DNA of 43,557 nt from Fructobacillus sp. EFB-N1 (GCF_001038455.1 NZ_LDUY01000013.1:1-43557), one strand, 5' to 3'; positions 17,122 through 24,825 are shown, counted from the stretch's first letter. Notes: generated from the letters alone by a model not told the origin. Numbers and translations: made by a program.

Positions 17122-17197
17122 AATCAGCTTAGATTTTCCACCTGGCCCAACTTTGTTTTTTAAAAACAAAATACTGCAGGTGGTCCTCAAACTGATT
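17122..17197 (+). repeat. Nested inverted repeat between mvk and mvaD
   Basis: Three nested perfect pairings occur in the 119-bp gap: AATCAG/CTGATT (17122-17127 with 17192-17197), CCACCTG/CAGGTGG (17138-17144 with 17177-17183), and TTTGTTTTT/AAAAACAAA (17152-17160 with 17162-17170). No T-run follows, so it is not an ordinary terminator. It could tune expression of mvaD relative to mvk or stabilise the transcript. Confidence 0.55.
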
Positions 17198-17239
17198 AAT
17201 CACCCAAAAATTTAAAATACTTTCACCGAGGAAAGCACT

Positions 17240-18199
17240 GTGACTGATAAAACAACAACTGCCAAAGCGCATACTAATATTGCCTTCATCAAATACTGGG
17301 GTAAAAAAGATAAGACGCTCAACCTCCCAACCACTTCGTCATTGTCTCTGACGCTAAATGAATTTTATACCGAGACCATGGTAACGGCAGGTACGGAAGA
17401 TACCCTGTTGATTAACAACATGATGCAGGACCCAACGCGAATCCATAATTTCCTCGATTTTTTACGTGAAGAAATTGAAGACTTTGGTCCCCTCACAGTT
17501 GTTTCCAAAAATACGGTTCCGACCGCTGCAGGTCTCGCCTCTTCGGCTTCATCCTTTGCTGCCTTGACGGCCGCCGTTGCCCGTCATCAAAACTGGGATT
17601 TGTCCTTAACGGATCTATCTCGCCTAGCACGCCGGGGTTCTGGATCAGCAACTCGGTCATTTTTCCCTGGTTTTGCCGTTTGGCACGAAGGAACCGATAA
17701 TCAATCCTCTTTTGCCGAAGCATTGCCAGCCACTGATTTGCCAATCGCCCTCGTGGTTTGCGAAATCACTGGAACCGTTAAAAAAGTTTCGTCTTCTGAT
17801 GGGATGATGCGGGCGATGACCTCACCCAAGTACTCAGAATGGGTTGAAAAATCACATGCCCAATTTACGGCTATGCAAGAAGCCATCGCCAACCAAAACC
17901 TACAAAAAATTGGCGAACTAGCCGAAGAAAACGCCTTGGCCATGCATGAATTAAACATTACGGCCACTGACCGGCGCTTTACTTACTTTAACCAAATGAC
18001 TCTCGATGTTTTGGCCTTTGTTAAGGAACTCCGTGCCGAAGGCTTCCTGGCCTACGCCACGATTGATGCCGGTCCAAACGTTAAGATTATTACTAGCCAA
18101 GACCAGGCTGAAACCATCAAAGATAAGCTTCAAGAAAAGTTCCGCAAGTTGTGCCTCCAAATCGCAACACCAGGTCCCGGTATTAGCTTTGAAGACTAA
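17240..18199 (+). CDS. mvaD: Diphosphomevalonate decarboxylase
   Basis: ATP-dependent decarboxylase forming isopentenyl diphosphate from mevalonate diphosphate. The 319-residue product has AKAHTNIAFIKYWGKKD at the N-terminus, where the lysine contacts substrate. PTAAGLASSASSFAAL is the phosphate loop, RRGSGSATRSFFPGF follows, and the catalytic aspartate lies in TIDAGPNVK. It starts at GTG (17240) after GAGGAAAG. Length is normal. It is separated from mvk by a structured gap and followed by pmk after 12 bp. Confidence 0.96.
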   Translation: MTDKTTTAKAHTNIAFIKYWGKKDKTLNLPTTSSLSLTLNEFYTETMVTAGTEDTLLINNMMQDPTRIHNFLDFLREEIEDFGPLTVVSKNTVPTAAGLASSASSFAALTAAVARHQNWDLSLTDLSRLARRGSGSATRSFFPGFAVWHEGTDNQSSFAEALPATDLPIALVVCEITGTVKKVSSSDGMMRAMTSPKYSEWVEKSHAQFTAMQEAIANQNLQKIGELAEENALAMHELNITATDRRFTYFNQMTLDVLAFVKELRAEGFLAYATIDAGPNVKIITSQDQAETIKDKLQEKFRKLCLQIATPGPGISFED

Positions 18200-18211
18200 A
18201 GGACATCTGCA

Positions 18212-19282
18212 ATGAAAACAACCACCGTCAAAGTCCCCGGCAAACTCTTTTTAGCCGGCGAATATGCTGTCACAAAACCCGGGCAACCGGCTCTTTTGGC
18301 TGCTGTTGACCGTGGTTTGACCATTCGTGTTGCAGCAACCAACCGCCTCATGCCAGGATCTTTGGTCGTTAAATCAGACACCATGCCAGAACCACTTGTT
18401 TTAACCTGGTCGGCCTTGGCCGAGTTAAACCAAGAAACAAGCGACTCCTTCTTAGGGCCCTGGTCCTTTGTCAAGGCGGCTTTGGTACTCTTCTACCAAG
18501 AACACCTAGACCTTAATCTAACGCAACACCCCGGCTTATCGTTGACGATTTCCTCGCAAATGGCGGTTGACCACAATAAGCTCGGCTTAGGATCATCGGC
18601 TGCCGTTTCGGTTGCCATCATCAAGGGTTTGGTCACATACTTTAATCAAAAAGACCACCTGCCAGCTATTTTCCGCCAAGCGGCCTTCGCCCACTACTTT
18701 ATTCAGGGTTCTGGTTCCCTTGGTGATTTAGCCTCGGCTACTTTTACCGGTGTGATTTTTTATCAAGCACCCGACTGGCTAAACCAAGTAGATTCCAAAA
18801 CGCTCACTCTGTCTGATTTTTCAAAGCTCGACTGGTCGAACCTCGCCATCAAACCCCTTCCTTGGCCAAAAAATTGGCAAATTGGTATCGTCGCCACTTT
18901 CCAACCTGCCTCAACAAAAAAGGCGCTCGCCAAGGGCTTTTGGCAAACTGATTTTGCCCGTCAATCAAAAGAAGCTGTGACAAAGGCGGCCTTAGCGATT
19001 GAAAACCATGATTACCATGGCTTGATGCAAGGACTCAAGAACAACCAGGACCTTTTGAAAAAGGCCCTGCCAACCGGTTACCTGACCCCCGCCCTCAGTC
19101 AATTTTTGACGCTCTTAGGGCAAAAAGGCCTCGCCGGTAAGGTTTCTGGTGCCGGCTATGGTGATAACGGCTTTGTTGTCTTTGAAAACCAAACCCAAGG
19201 GCACGGCTTTCATCAAGCTAGCCAAGGAACAGCCCTCCACCTTCTCTTACCAGGACTCTGGCAAGATTCCGTGTTACTGTGA
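18212..19282 (+). CDS. pmk: Phosphomevalonate kinase
   Basis: GHMP kinase converting mevalonate 5-phosphate to the diphosphate. The 356-residue product begins with VPGKLFLAGEYAVTKPGQPALLAAVDRG. The ATP loop is KLGLGSSAAVSVAI near residue 130, GSGSLGDLASATFTGVIFY carries the aspartate region, and VSGAGYGDNGF is the C-terminal motif. AAAGGACA overlaps the end of mvaD, so the two are tightly coupled. Confidence 0.94.
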   Translation: MKTTTVKVPGKLFLAGEYAVTKPGQPALLAAVDRGLTIRVAATNRLMPGSLVVKSDTMPEPLVLTWSALAELNQETSDSFLGPWSFVKAALVLFYQEHLDLNLTQHPGLSLTISSQMAVDHNKLGLGSSAAVSVAIIKGLVTYFNQKDHLPAIFRQAAFAHYFIQGSGSLGDLASATFTGVIFYQAPDWLNQVDSKTLTLSDFSKLDWSNLAIKPLPWPKNWQIGIVATFQPASTKKALAKGFWQTDFARQSKEAVTKAALAIENHDYHGLMQGLKNNQDLLKKALPTGYLTPALSQFLTLLGQKGLAGKVSGAGYGDNGFVVFENQTQGHGFHQASQGTALHLLLPGLWQDSVLL

Positions 19283-19294
19283 AAGAATTTTAAG

Positions 19295-20335
19295 ATGGCC
19301 ACTACTCATTCAAACCGTAAAAACGAACACCTTTCGCTGGCAACCAAGTTTTGGCGTGACAAGGAAAACCCAGTGATTGGGCCGGGCTTTGATGCTGTCC
19401 GTTGGGTCCCGGGACCACTGAAAGACATGGCGGTTGCTGACGTCCAAACGACCACCCACATCCTTGGCGCAGACTTTGCCTGGCCCTTTTACATTGAGGC
19501 CATGACTGGCGGCTCCGTTGCTAGTACCAAGGTCAACGCTGATTTGGCCACCGTTGCTCAAAAGACGGGCTTAGCGATGGCGGTTGGTTCACAATCCGTT
19601 GCCTTAAAAGATAGCAGTCAGGTCGAATCCTACCGTGCTGTGCGGCAAAATCACCCTGAGGGATTTTTAATTGCCAACCTCGGCGCTGACCATCCCATCC
19701 AAAATGTTCAAGCAGCAATCGACATGATTGATGCCAATGCCATCGAACTTCATGTCAATTTAGGCCAAGAACTGGCCATGGCGGAAGGCGATCGGCGCTT
19801 TTACTGGCTCGATAACTTAGCCACCGTCATTGCTAAATCGCCCGTACCGGTCATCATCAAGGAAGTTGGTTTTGGCATGGGCCCCGATTTGCTCAAGCAA
19901 CTGTCAGCACTCAAACCAGCAGCCATTAACGTTGGTGGTGGTAATGGAACGAGCTTTGCCCAAATTGAGCAGCGCCGTGACCGGCAAAATAAGAACCCCT
20001 TGGACTTAAGTGCCTTTGGGCTCAGCACGGTTGAATCGCTCTTAGCAGGACAAAAGGCCGCTATTGATTCACCGTTAATTGCCACAGGCGGGATTCAATC
20101 CATCAACAATGTTGTGACTGCCTTAATTTTGGGAGCGAAAACAACCTCGTCCGCTGGTCACTTCCTGCAAGTCTTAATGACAAAGAGCCCCTCAGCCCTG
20201 CAACAAGAAATCGAGAACTGGCAACAGGCCCTGCCTGAATTAATGACCCTTTTGGGCGCTACGACCGTTTTCGACCTTAGCCAAGTTCCAAGGCTGTACC
20301 GGGCAGACCTCCAAAATTTTTCTGACCAGCTTTAA
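19295..20335 (+). CDS. fni: Type 2 isopentenyl-diphosphate delta-isomerase
   Basis: FMN- and NADPH-dependent isomerase interconverting isopentenyl and dimethylallyl diphosphate. The 346-residue TIM-barrel protein shows RKNEHLSLA at the N-terminus, FYIEAMTGGS, and MAVGSQSVALKD. IIKEVGFGM and the flavin phosphate loop NVGGGNGTSFAQIEQRR follow. ATGGIQS and a glycine-rich ILGAKTTSSAGHFL stretch close the barrel. It is the last gene of the operon, 12 bp after pmk, and a terminator lies about 35 bp beyond its stop. Confidence 0.94.
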   Translation: MATTHSNRKNEHLSLATKFWRDKENPVIGPGFDAVRWVPGPLKDMAVADVQTTTHILGADFAWPFYIEAMTGGSVASTKVNADLATVAQKTGLAMAVGSQSVALKDSSQVESYRAVRQNHPEGFLIANLGADHPIQNVQAAIDMIDANAIELHVNLGQELAMAEGDRRFYWLDNLATVIAKSPVPVIIKEVGFGMGPDLLKQLSALKPAAINVGGGNGTSFAQIEQRRDRQNKNPLDLSAFGLSTVESLLAGQKAAIDSPLIATGGIQSINNVVTALILGAKTTSSAGHFLQVLMTKSPSALQQEIENWQQALPELMTLLGATTVFDLSQVPRLYRADLQNFSDQL

Positions 20336-20369
20336 CAACGCTGGTCCTCTTAATTTCAATCAACAAACA

Positions 20370-20412
20370 AAAGAAGTTAGCCGAAAAATACTTTTCGACT
20401 AACTTCTTTTTA
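20370..20412. terminator. Bidirectional terminator between fni and aroB
   Basis: A long stem, AAGAAGTTAG(C/T)CGAAAA paired across 20370-20411 with one mismatch, has A- and T-runs on its two sides. It separates the convergent mevalonate and aro operons. Confidence 0.85.
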
Positions 20413-20425
20413 ATTTCATCAATTG

Positions 20426-21499
20426 TTATGAAAAGTCTGCGTGATTAATCTTAGCTGCCAAATCAGCTAAGCTGATTTTTTCGATTTTGGGTTGGCCGAT
20501 AGCGGTTAGGTAAACGACATTCAAATAACCATGACGGTTTTTCTTGTCGTTTTTAATTTTGTCCATTAAACCATCATCAGTTAATAAGGACGATGTCACG
20601 GGTAAGTCGACAGCTTCTAAGCGGTTTCGTAGCTTATCCAATACCTCATGGGTTTCGTCTTGATCAGCAAAGATTGTGCTAATCGCAATCAGCCCTAAGC
20701 TAACCGCCTCCCCATGGCGAAGGTCACCGTTTGCCAGTGACTCAACCCCATGACCGATTGTATGACCAAAATTCAATAGTTGCCGTTGGCCGCCCTCACG
20801 TTCATCCTGGCTAGTCACTTCAACCTTAAAGTTAAGCGCAAAATGAATTAACTTAGCCGCTTCTTGCAAAATGGTTGCCGGCGAATTAATTTGTAAAATC
20901 AGGGACCAAAAGTCGCCCCCAACTAAGGCTCCAGCCTTGACTATCTCACCATAACCCTCGACCAAGTCTCGCTGTGGTAACGTTTTTAGCATTTGCGGAT
21001 CAATCAGAACCAAGTCTGGCTGGTAAAAAGTTCCCAGTAAATTTTTCACTTGAGCCACGTCGACTGCCGTCTTACCACCCACCGAACTATCTACCTGGGC
21101 GAGCAAGGAGGTCGGGACCTGAATAAAATCAATGCCCCGCATATAAACCGAGGCCAACAGACCGGTCAAATCGCCAACTACGCCTCCGCCGAGGGCTAAC
21201 AGACTATCGGTCCGATTAAAGGACGCTGCTGCCAACTGTTGGGCCAATTTTTCTAACTGGGCTAATGACTTTGAATGTTCCCCATGAGGAACCACGGCAG
21301 TAACCACCGTAAAGCTGGCTTCCGTCAATGAATGTGTAACTTGGTCGAGGTACAGGGGACCAACATTGTCGTCCGTGATAATGGCGACTTTGCGCGGTGA
21401 CCAGACTTGACGGACACGGTCGCCAAGTGTCTTTAGCAAGCCATCTTCAATTACGACATCGTAAGACTGATTTGGCATTTTCACCAGAATCATACTCAT
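20426..21499 (-). CDS. aroB: 3-dehydroquinate synthase
   Basis: Second step of the shikimate pathway, cyclising DAHP to 3-dehydroquinate using NAD and a metal ion. The 357-residue product carries GGGVVGDLTGLLASVYMRG, the PTSLLAQVDSSVGGKTAVD block and the metal-binding LNFGHTIGHG and HGEAVSLG histidines. The start at 21499 follows GGGGG at 7-bp spacing and lies 4 bp after the aroF stop. An alternative ATG is at 21493. Confidence 0.95.
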   Translation of the reverse strand: MSMILVKMPNQSYDVVIEDGLLKTLGDRVRQVWSPRKVAIITDDNVGPLYLDQVTHSLTEASFTVVTAVVPHGEHSKSLAQLEKLAQQLAAASFNRTDSLLALGGGVVGDLTGLLASVYMRGIDFIQVPTSLLAQVDSSVGGKTAVDVAQVKNLLGTFYQPDLVLIDPQMLKTLPQRDLVEGYGEIVKAGALVGGDFWSLILQINSPATILQEAAKLIHFALNFKVEVTSQDEREGGQRQLLNFGHTIGHGVESLANGDLRHGEAVSLGLIAISTIFADQDETHEVLDKLRNRLEAVDLPVTSSLLTDDGLMDKIKNDKKNRHGYLNVVYLTAIGQPKIEKISLADLAAKINHADFS

Positions 21500-21503
21500 G
21501 GCT

Positions 21504-22490
21504 TTACCCCCGAATAATACTGTGAATGGCACGGGACTGGTTTGCCAGTTCTTCTAATTGCTTTGGCAACAATGCCTGAGGGCCATCGGAAAAAGCCTGA
21601 TCTGGATGATCGTGAATTTCAATAATCAAGCCAGCTGCACCCGCTGCCACCCCGGCCAAGGCCTCAGGACCGACTAAGCTCTCGTAGCCAGCCGCATGGC
21701 TTGGGTCAACCATGACTGGGTATGGCGATAACGCCCGCAAGACGGGAACTGCGCCAACATCGAGCGTGTTGCGGGTGTATTTATTATCAAAAGTCCGGAT
21801 GCCACGCTCAACCAAAATAATTTGCTGGTTGCCACCTGCTGCAATATATTCTGCAGCGTTTAAAATATCATCAATCGTGGCGGACATGCCGCGCTTCAAC
21901 ATCACGGGAATCTGTGTCTGACCGACCGCCTTTAGCAGTGAAAAGTTCTGCATATTACGTGCACCAATTTGGAAAATATCGGTATACTGGCCCACTAAGT
22001 CAACATGGCTTTCATCCATTACTTCAGTGACCACGTCCAAATCGAAAGCATCCGCTGCTTCGCGAAGGTATTTCAGCCCCTCTTCGCCAAGCCCCTGGAA
22101 AGAGTATGGTGACGTCCGTGGTTTAAAAGCGCCACCACGCAAAACAGTTGCCCCAGCCTTCTTAGCCGCCTCTGCCATTAAAAAGACGTGTTCCTTCGAT
22201 TCAACTGAACAAGGTCCAGCCATTAACGTTAGACTCTGATGGTCAATTTGACTATGGGCTGTCTTGACGACAATGTCCTCGGGATGTAACGCCCGACTAC
22301 TTTGGACAGCCTTTGGATGGTCGAGAATAATGTCTGTGACTGCTGCCCGTTCAGCCTCTGTTAAATCAGCGGTCGTTAAGCCCGTCAAAGCAATTCGTCT
22401 CCCATGAATAAAGACATCCGTTTTTTCAGCAAAACGCTCCTTTAAAGATTGAATCTTTGGGTCGGTACTTGATGCAAATTCGATAATCAT
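21504..22490 (-). CDS. aroF: DAHP synthase, type I-beta
   Basis: Condenses phosphoenolpyruvate and erythrose 4-phosphate to open aromatic amino acid synthesis. The 328-residue product has a ferredoxin-like N-terminal extension (about residues 1-70), as in regulated type I-beta enzymes. The barrel follows, with GPCSVES, RGGAFKPRTSPYSFQGLG, MLKRGMSATIDDIL and DPSHAAG. The start at 22490 follows AAAGGAGAATAGG; the reading frame continues open upstream into the leader, but that part is not protein-like. Expression appears to be controlled by the aromatic leader peptide and terminator upstream. It is also named aroA or aroG in other species. aroB follows at 4 bp. Confidence 0.95.
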   Translation of the reverse strand: MIIEFASSTDPKIQSLKERFAEKTDVFIHGRRIALTGLTTADLTEAERAAVTDIILDHPKAVQSSRALHPEDIVVKTAHSQIDHQSLTLMAGPCSVESKEHVFLMAEAAKKAGATVLRGGAFKPRTSPYSFQGLGEEGLKYLREAADAFDLDVVTEVMDESHVDLVGQYTDIFQIGARNMQNFSLLKAVGQTQIPVMLKRGMSATIDDILNAAEYIAAGGNQQIILVERGIRTFDNKYTRNTLDVGAVPVLRALSPYPVMVDPSHAAGYESLVGPEALAGVAAGAAGLIIEIHDHPDQAFSDGPQALLPKQLEELANQSRAIHSIIRG

Positions 22491-22522
22491 CCTATTCTCC
22501 TTTAACCATACAAAAAGCCAAT

Positions 22523-22563
22523 AAAAAAACTCTCGTGCTGGTCCCTTACCACCACGAGAGTTT
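22523..22563 (-). terminator. Attenuator terminator before aroF
   Basis: A 16-bp stem with one mismatch (22527-22542 with 22548-22563) and a 5-nt loop is followed by seven Ts on the minus strand. It lies 33 bp before the aroF start codon, so transcription must pass it to reach the operon. Confidence 0.9.
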
Positions 22564-22578
22564 GTACCGAATCCTGGT

Positions 22579-22735
22579 CTCGGTCCGCCATGGTAAGTAA
22601 CCGTGTGCGTGACCGAGGAACATGTTGAAGCTATTGGCCACACAAAATGGAGTATCTGCTCCATTCTGTGCGAATCAAGCAGACGCTTTACCAATAGCTA
22701 TAAAATCGAACCGTCGTCCGTGCTTTCAACATGTT
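22579..22735 (-). promoter_or_regulatory. Structured attenuation leader of aroF-aroB
   Basis: Several competing pairings are visible. The leader-peptide start region (22725-22735) pairs with 22619-22629 over 11 bp. The last codons (22691-22699) pair with 22629-22637 over 9 bp. A strong hairpin lies between them (22641-22652 with 22659-22670). A 7-bp hairpin (22579-22585 with 22611-22617) precedes the terminator, and its 3' arm can alternatively pair with the terminator's 5' arm. This coupling of codons to RNA folding is the layout of ribosome-mediated attenuation. No T-box AGGGTGG(N)ACCGCG element is present. Confidence 0.75.
22688..22732 (-). CDS. Aromatic leader peptide of the aro operon
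   Basis: A 14-codon reading frame, MLKARTTVRFYSYW followed by TAA, preceded by ACGGAGG at 8-bp spacing and a promoter 34 bp upstream. Four of the last five codons are Phe, Tyr, Tyr and Trp, the end products of the pathway that DAHP synthase opens. Low charged tRNA for any of them would stall the ribosome on the segment that pairs with 22629-22637. This is the standard signature of a regulatory leader peptide. It is too short for ordinary gene calling. That it is translated is inference; the sequence itself is unambiguous. Confidence 0.85.
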   Translation of the reverse strand: MLKARTTVRFYSYW

Positions 22736-22765
22736 TTTGTCCTCCGTAAATTAATTTATGCCTTT

Positions 22766-22794
22766 ATTAAAGCACGGTATCAAATAAAAATCAA
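22766..22794 (-). promoter_or_regulatory. Promoter of the aro operon
   Basis: TTGATT (22789-22794), a 17-bp spacer and TTTAAT (22766-22771) on the minus strand, about 34 bp before the leader peptide start. Confidence 0.6.
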
Positions 22795-22951
22795 ATTAAT
22801 CCCTCATCTTTTTATCATTTTATACACATAAATTAGTAAATGTTCTTTTTCTGAGCATTAGCCCTGGTTGCTCACCGTGAAGACGATATGATTGACGGCC
22901 ACTTGATTCATGAGTTGAACCCATGTATCGCATCACTTATTCAACTCGAGC

Positions 22952-22980
22952 AAAAAAGCTCCACCATTCACGGCGGAGCT
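22952..22980 (-). terminator. Terminator after the aldo/keto reductase unit
   Basis: An AGCTCCGCC/GGTGGAGCT stem with a 6-nt loop, then six Ts on the minus strand, just past the 85-residue hypothetical gene. Upstream at 22912-22947 is a second 8-bp inverted repeat of unknown meaning. Confidence 0.8.
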
Positions 22981-22986
22981 ACTCGA

Positions 22987-23244
22987 TTATTGTTTTTGTG
23001 TCACTAAATCCAGCAAGCGCAAGACATCCGCTTGGTTCACCAGGCGATGTTCGGCCACGTTATAAAACATTGGTTGATAACGCGCAATTTGCTGTAAATC
23101 GTGTTGGTTCGTCGTGCTGTGCTGAACGTCACAGGCATCCTCAATTCCGGCTAACGCTGGAAAATCAGTCGCACTCATAATCGATCCCATCACGGTATCG
23201 GCTGATTCGTATTGCAAGGCCTCCAGATACTTTAAAACTTCCAT
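22987..23244 (-). CDS. Small hypothetical protein
   Basis: An 85-residue acidic protein with no domain I recognise and no membrane segment or signal peptide. AAGGAGG lies 5 bp before its ATG, and a clear terminator follows, so it is very likely expressed. It begins 23 bp after the aldo/keto reductase stop and should be co-transcribed with it. The sequence is probably helical, with a cluster of histidine and asparagine in its middle. Confidence 0.7.
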   Translation of the reverse strand: MEVLKYLEALQYESADTVMGSIMSATDFPALAGIEDACDVQHSTTNQHDLQQIARYQPMFYNVAEHRLVNQADVLRLLDLVTQKQ

Positions 23245-23267
23245 TGAACCTCCTTCAGCCGTTATGC

Positions 23268-24191
23268 TTATTGAACGGGCTTATTCATATATTCTTCGAC
23301 GTCATCCCAGTGAGAAACTTCGTCCTTCACTCCAGTGGTCTCGCTACCCTTGTGCCAGGCAAAGCTTGGGTACCAGATACTGTGCTTTTCTTGGTTAAGT
23401 GCCTTAATTTCAGCCACTTCATCGGGTGACAAAACAAAGTCATCAATTTGACTGTTGGCAATAATGCGCTCTTCGTGGGCTGACTTTGGAATCGTGATAG
23501 CCCCCATTTGGTAATCAAAACGCAAAATCACTTGAGCAACTGATTTATCATGGGCTTGCGCAATCTTTTCAACGGCTGGGTTTGAGAGTGCTTCGCCACC
23601 GCCCAATGGTCCCCAGGCTTCCATTGCCATCCCAATCCCGTTCATATAAGTGAAGAGTGATTCTTCTTGAACCAATGGATTAAATTCCATTTGGTTTACT
23701 TGTGGCATCACGGTACCAGCTTCCAGCAATTCCTGGATTTTTTCTTCGTTAAAGTTTGAAATTCCAATAGCACGAACTTTGCCTTCACGGTACAATTTTT
23801 CAACAGCGTGCCAAGTGTCGACATACTTGCCATCAACTGGCCAGTGAATCAACAATAAGTCCAAGTAAGTCAAACGCAATTGCTTCAATTGCTCCTCAAA
23901 GGCTTTCAAAGTTGTTTCATAACCTTGGTCACCGTTAAAAACCTTAGTCGTAATAAACAAGTCCTTCCGGTTCAAGCGGTTATCCTTCAAGGCCTGTTGA
24001 ATTCCATAACCAACACCGGGCTGATTACCATACTGCTTAGCTGTATCAATCAATCGATAACCATTTTTAATGGCTACCTGGACGGAATCGGCGGCCTCCT
24101 TATTGGAAGACTTCCAAACGCCGAGACCGAAAACCGGCATTTCAACGCCGTTAGCGAGCTTCGTTGTTTCTTGCAAAATTGACTTTTCCAT
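23268..24191 (-). CDS. Aldo/keto reductase
   Basis: NADPH-dependent oxidoreductase of the AKR superfamily, 307 residues, TIM barrel. The catalytic tetrad is visible as Asp and Tyr in RLIDTAKQYGNQ (about residue 45), Lys in FITTKVFN (about 80), and His in LLIHWPVDG (about 110). GISNF and the cofactor-binding IPKSAHEERI segment follow. It resembles the 2,5-diketogluconate reductase or glyoxal/methylglyoxal reductase (YvgN) group; the substrate cannot be read from sequence. AGAGGGGA precedes the ATG at 24191; an upstream in-frame ATG at 24278 is rejected. An imperfect palindrome at 24251-24267 could be a regulator site. Confidence 0.88.
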   Translation of the reverse strand: MEKSILQETTKLANGVEMPVFGLGVWKSSNKEAADSVQVAIKNGYRLIDTAKQYGNQPGVGYGIQQALKDNRLNRKDLFITTKVFNGDQGYETTLKAFEEQLKQLRLTYLDLLLIHWPVDGKYVDTWHAVEKLYREGKVRAIGISNFNEEKIQELLEAGTVMPQVNQMEFNPLVQEESLFTYMNGIGMAMEAWGPLGGGEALSNPAVEKIAQAHDKSVAQVILRFDYQMGAITIPKSAHEERIIANSQIDDFVLSPDEVAEIKALNQEKHSIWYPSFAWHKGSETTGVKDEVSHWDDVEEYMNKPVQ

Positions 24192-24325
24192 TGAACAAAT
24201 CCCCTCTTTTTTACTTTTGTGACTACCTCTAGTGTAAATCAAAAGCCCCTCCAGTTTCAAACCAAAGTCAGTAATCATTACTTTATTATGCTCATATAGA
24301 ATATTTTCAACCCAGTTTGGCTGTT

Positions 24326-24395
24326 ATAATCAATGAAAAAGAAGCAGTTGCTTCAACAACCGCTTCTCTAGCAAGCCTGTAAACCGGTCGCTATC
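24326..24395 (+). ncRNA. Orphan or duplicate copy of the antitoxin-like small RNA
   Basis: An extended -10 (TGTTATAAT, 24324-24331) is followed by a ~59-base unit (24337-24395) nearly identical to the one at 24446-24505. It has a GAAGC-GTTG/CAAC-GCTTC hairpin, then a TAGC...CCTGT...CCGGT...GCTA stem-loop. No toxin gene faces this copy directly, and no separate terminator follows it. Its transcript may run into the second copy. Confidence 0.6.
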
Positions 24396-24431
24396 AATAT
24401 TTGATTCATTTTATTTTTAATTTTCCCATGC

Positions 24432-24562
24432 TATAATAAAGGTATAAAAAGAAGCTGTTGCTTCAACAACCGCTTCCCTAGCAAACCCGTAAAACGGTAG
24501 CTACCTAATTTATTATTTGAAAAATAACTGTCAGGCTGCCTAAGCGAAGACAGTTATTTTTT
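24432..24562 (+). ncRNA. Antitoxin-like small RNA of a type I toxin-antitoxin locus
   Basis: An extended -10 (TGCTATAAT, 24429-24437) should start an RNA near 24444. The RNA contains a hairpin (GAAGC-GTTG with CAAC-GCTTC), a TAGC-CCGT/ACGG-GCTA stem-loop, and a terminator at 24521-24562. The terminator covers the end of the toxin gene on the opposite strand, so the two 3' ends are complementary. The stem-loop sequence reappears inverted in the toxin's own 5' leader (24730-24756). Convergent transcripts sharing a terminator are the layout of type I systems such as txpA/ratA and fst. Confidence 0.7.
24521..24562. terminator. Shared bidirectional terminator of the toxin-antitoxin locus
   Basis: A 12-bp perfect stem (24521-24532 with 24549-24560) has A-rich and T-rich flanks on both sides. 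The toxin stop codon (24554-24556) lies inside its right arm. Confidence 0.85.
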
Positions 24563-24661
24563 ATTGCTAATTTTTTCGATTAGCTCAATCACAATACTAA
24601 TCAACTTTAGAATAAACAGTCCAAAGGCCAATAGTATCATGATGATGTCCGTAACGGGCAT
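24554..24661 (-). CDS. Holin-like type I toxin peptide
   Basis: A 35-residue peptide with a short polar start (MPVTD), a hydrophobic membrane segment (about residues 6-28, IIMILLAFGLFILKLISIVIELI) and a polar, lysine-rich tail (EKISNKK). This matches the pattern of the 'putative holin-like toxin' family related to TxpA, with its AFG motif and EKI.NKK ending. AAAGGAGTGG precedes the ATG. The mRNA would start near 24756 from the extended -10 at 24763-24768, leaving a leader of about 95 nt. The antitoxin-like RNA converges from the plus strand. Overproduction would be expected to damage the membrane; that is inferred from the family. Confidence 0.8.
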   Translation of the reverse strand: MPVTDIIMILLAFGLFILKLISIVIELIEKISNKK

Positions 24662-24762
24662 CTGGCCACTCCTTTCCAAGAATGTGCGTCTACAGTTATT
24701 TCACCATAAGCACCACCCCCTTTATCAGAGTAGCCACCATCTTCACTAGTTTGCTATACAAA

Positions 24763-24771
24763 ATTATATCA
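24763..24771 (-). promoter_or_regulatory. Toxin promoter (extended -10)
   Basis: TGATATAAT on the minus strand is a consensus extended -10 element; no good -35 is seen. It drives the ~95-nt leader and the toxin gene. Confidence 0.6.
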
Positions 24772-24825
24772 TAAACACTAATTTAAAGGCATTTATAGAT
24801 TTTTTATTAAAAAATGTTCATTATT

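Noticed and set aside
21504-22694. Long N-terminal extension of DAHP synthase
   Set aside because: The open frame continues through the terminator and leader peptide, but the translation is not protein-like there. A clear AAAGGAG precedes the ATG at 22490.
22579-22794. T-box riboswitch as explanation of the aroF leader
   Set aside because: No AGGGTGG(N)ACCGCG antiterminator core or specifier loop is present, whereas a leader ORF with aromatic codons and matching RNA pairings is.
22912-22947. 8-bp inverted repeat as a second terminator
   Set aside because: The loop is 20 nt and no T-run follows on either strand; it may be chance.
24564-24749. 61-codon plus-strand frame across the toxin gene
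   Set aside because: It runs antisense to the toxin and its leader, has no ribosome site and a histidine-rich unnatural composition.
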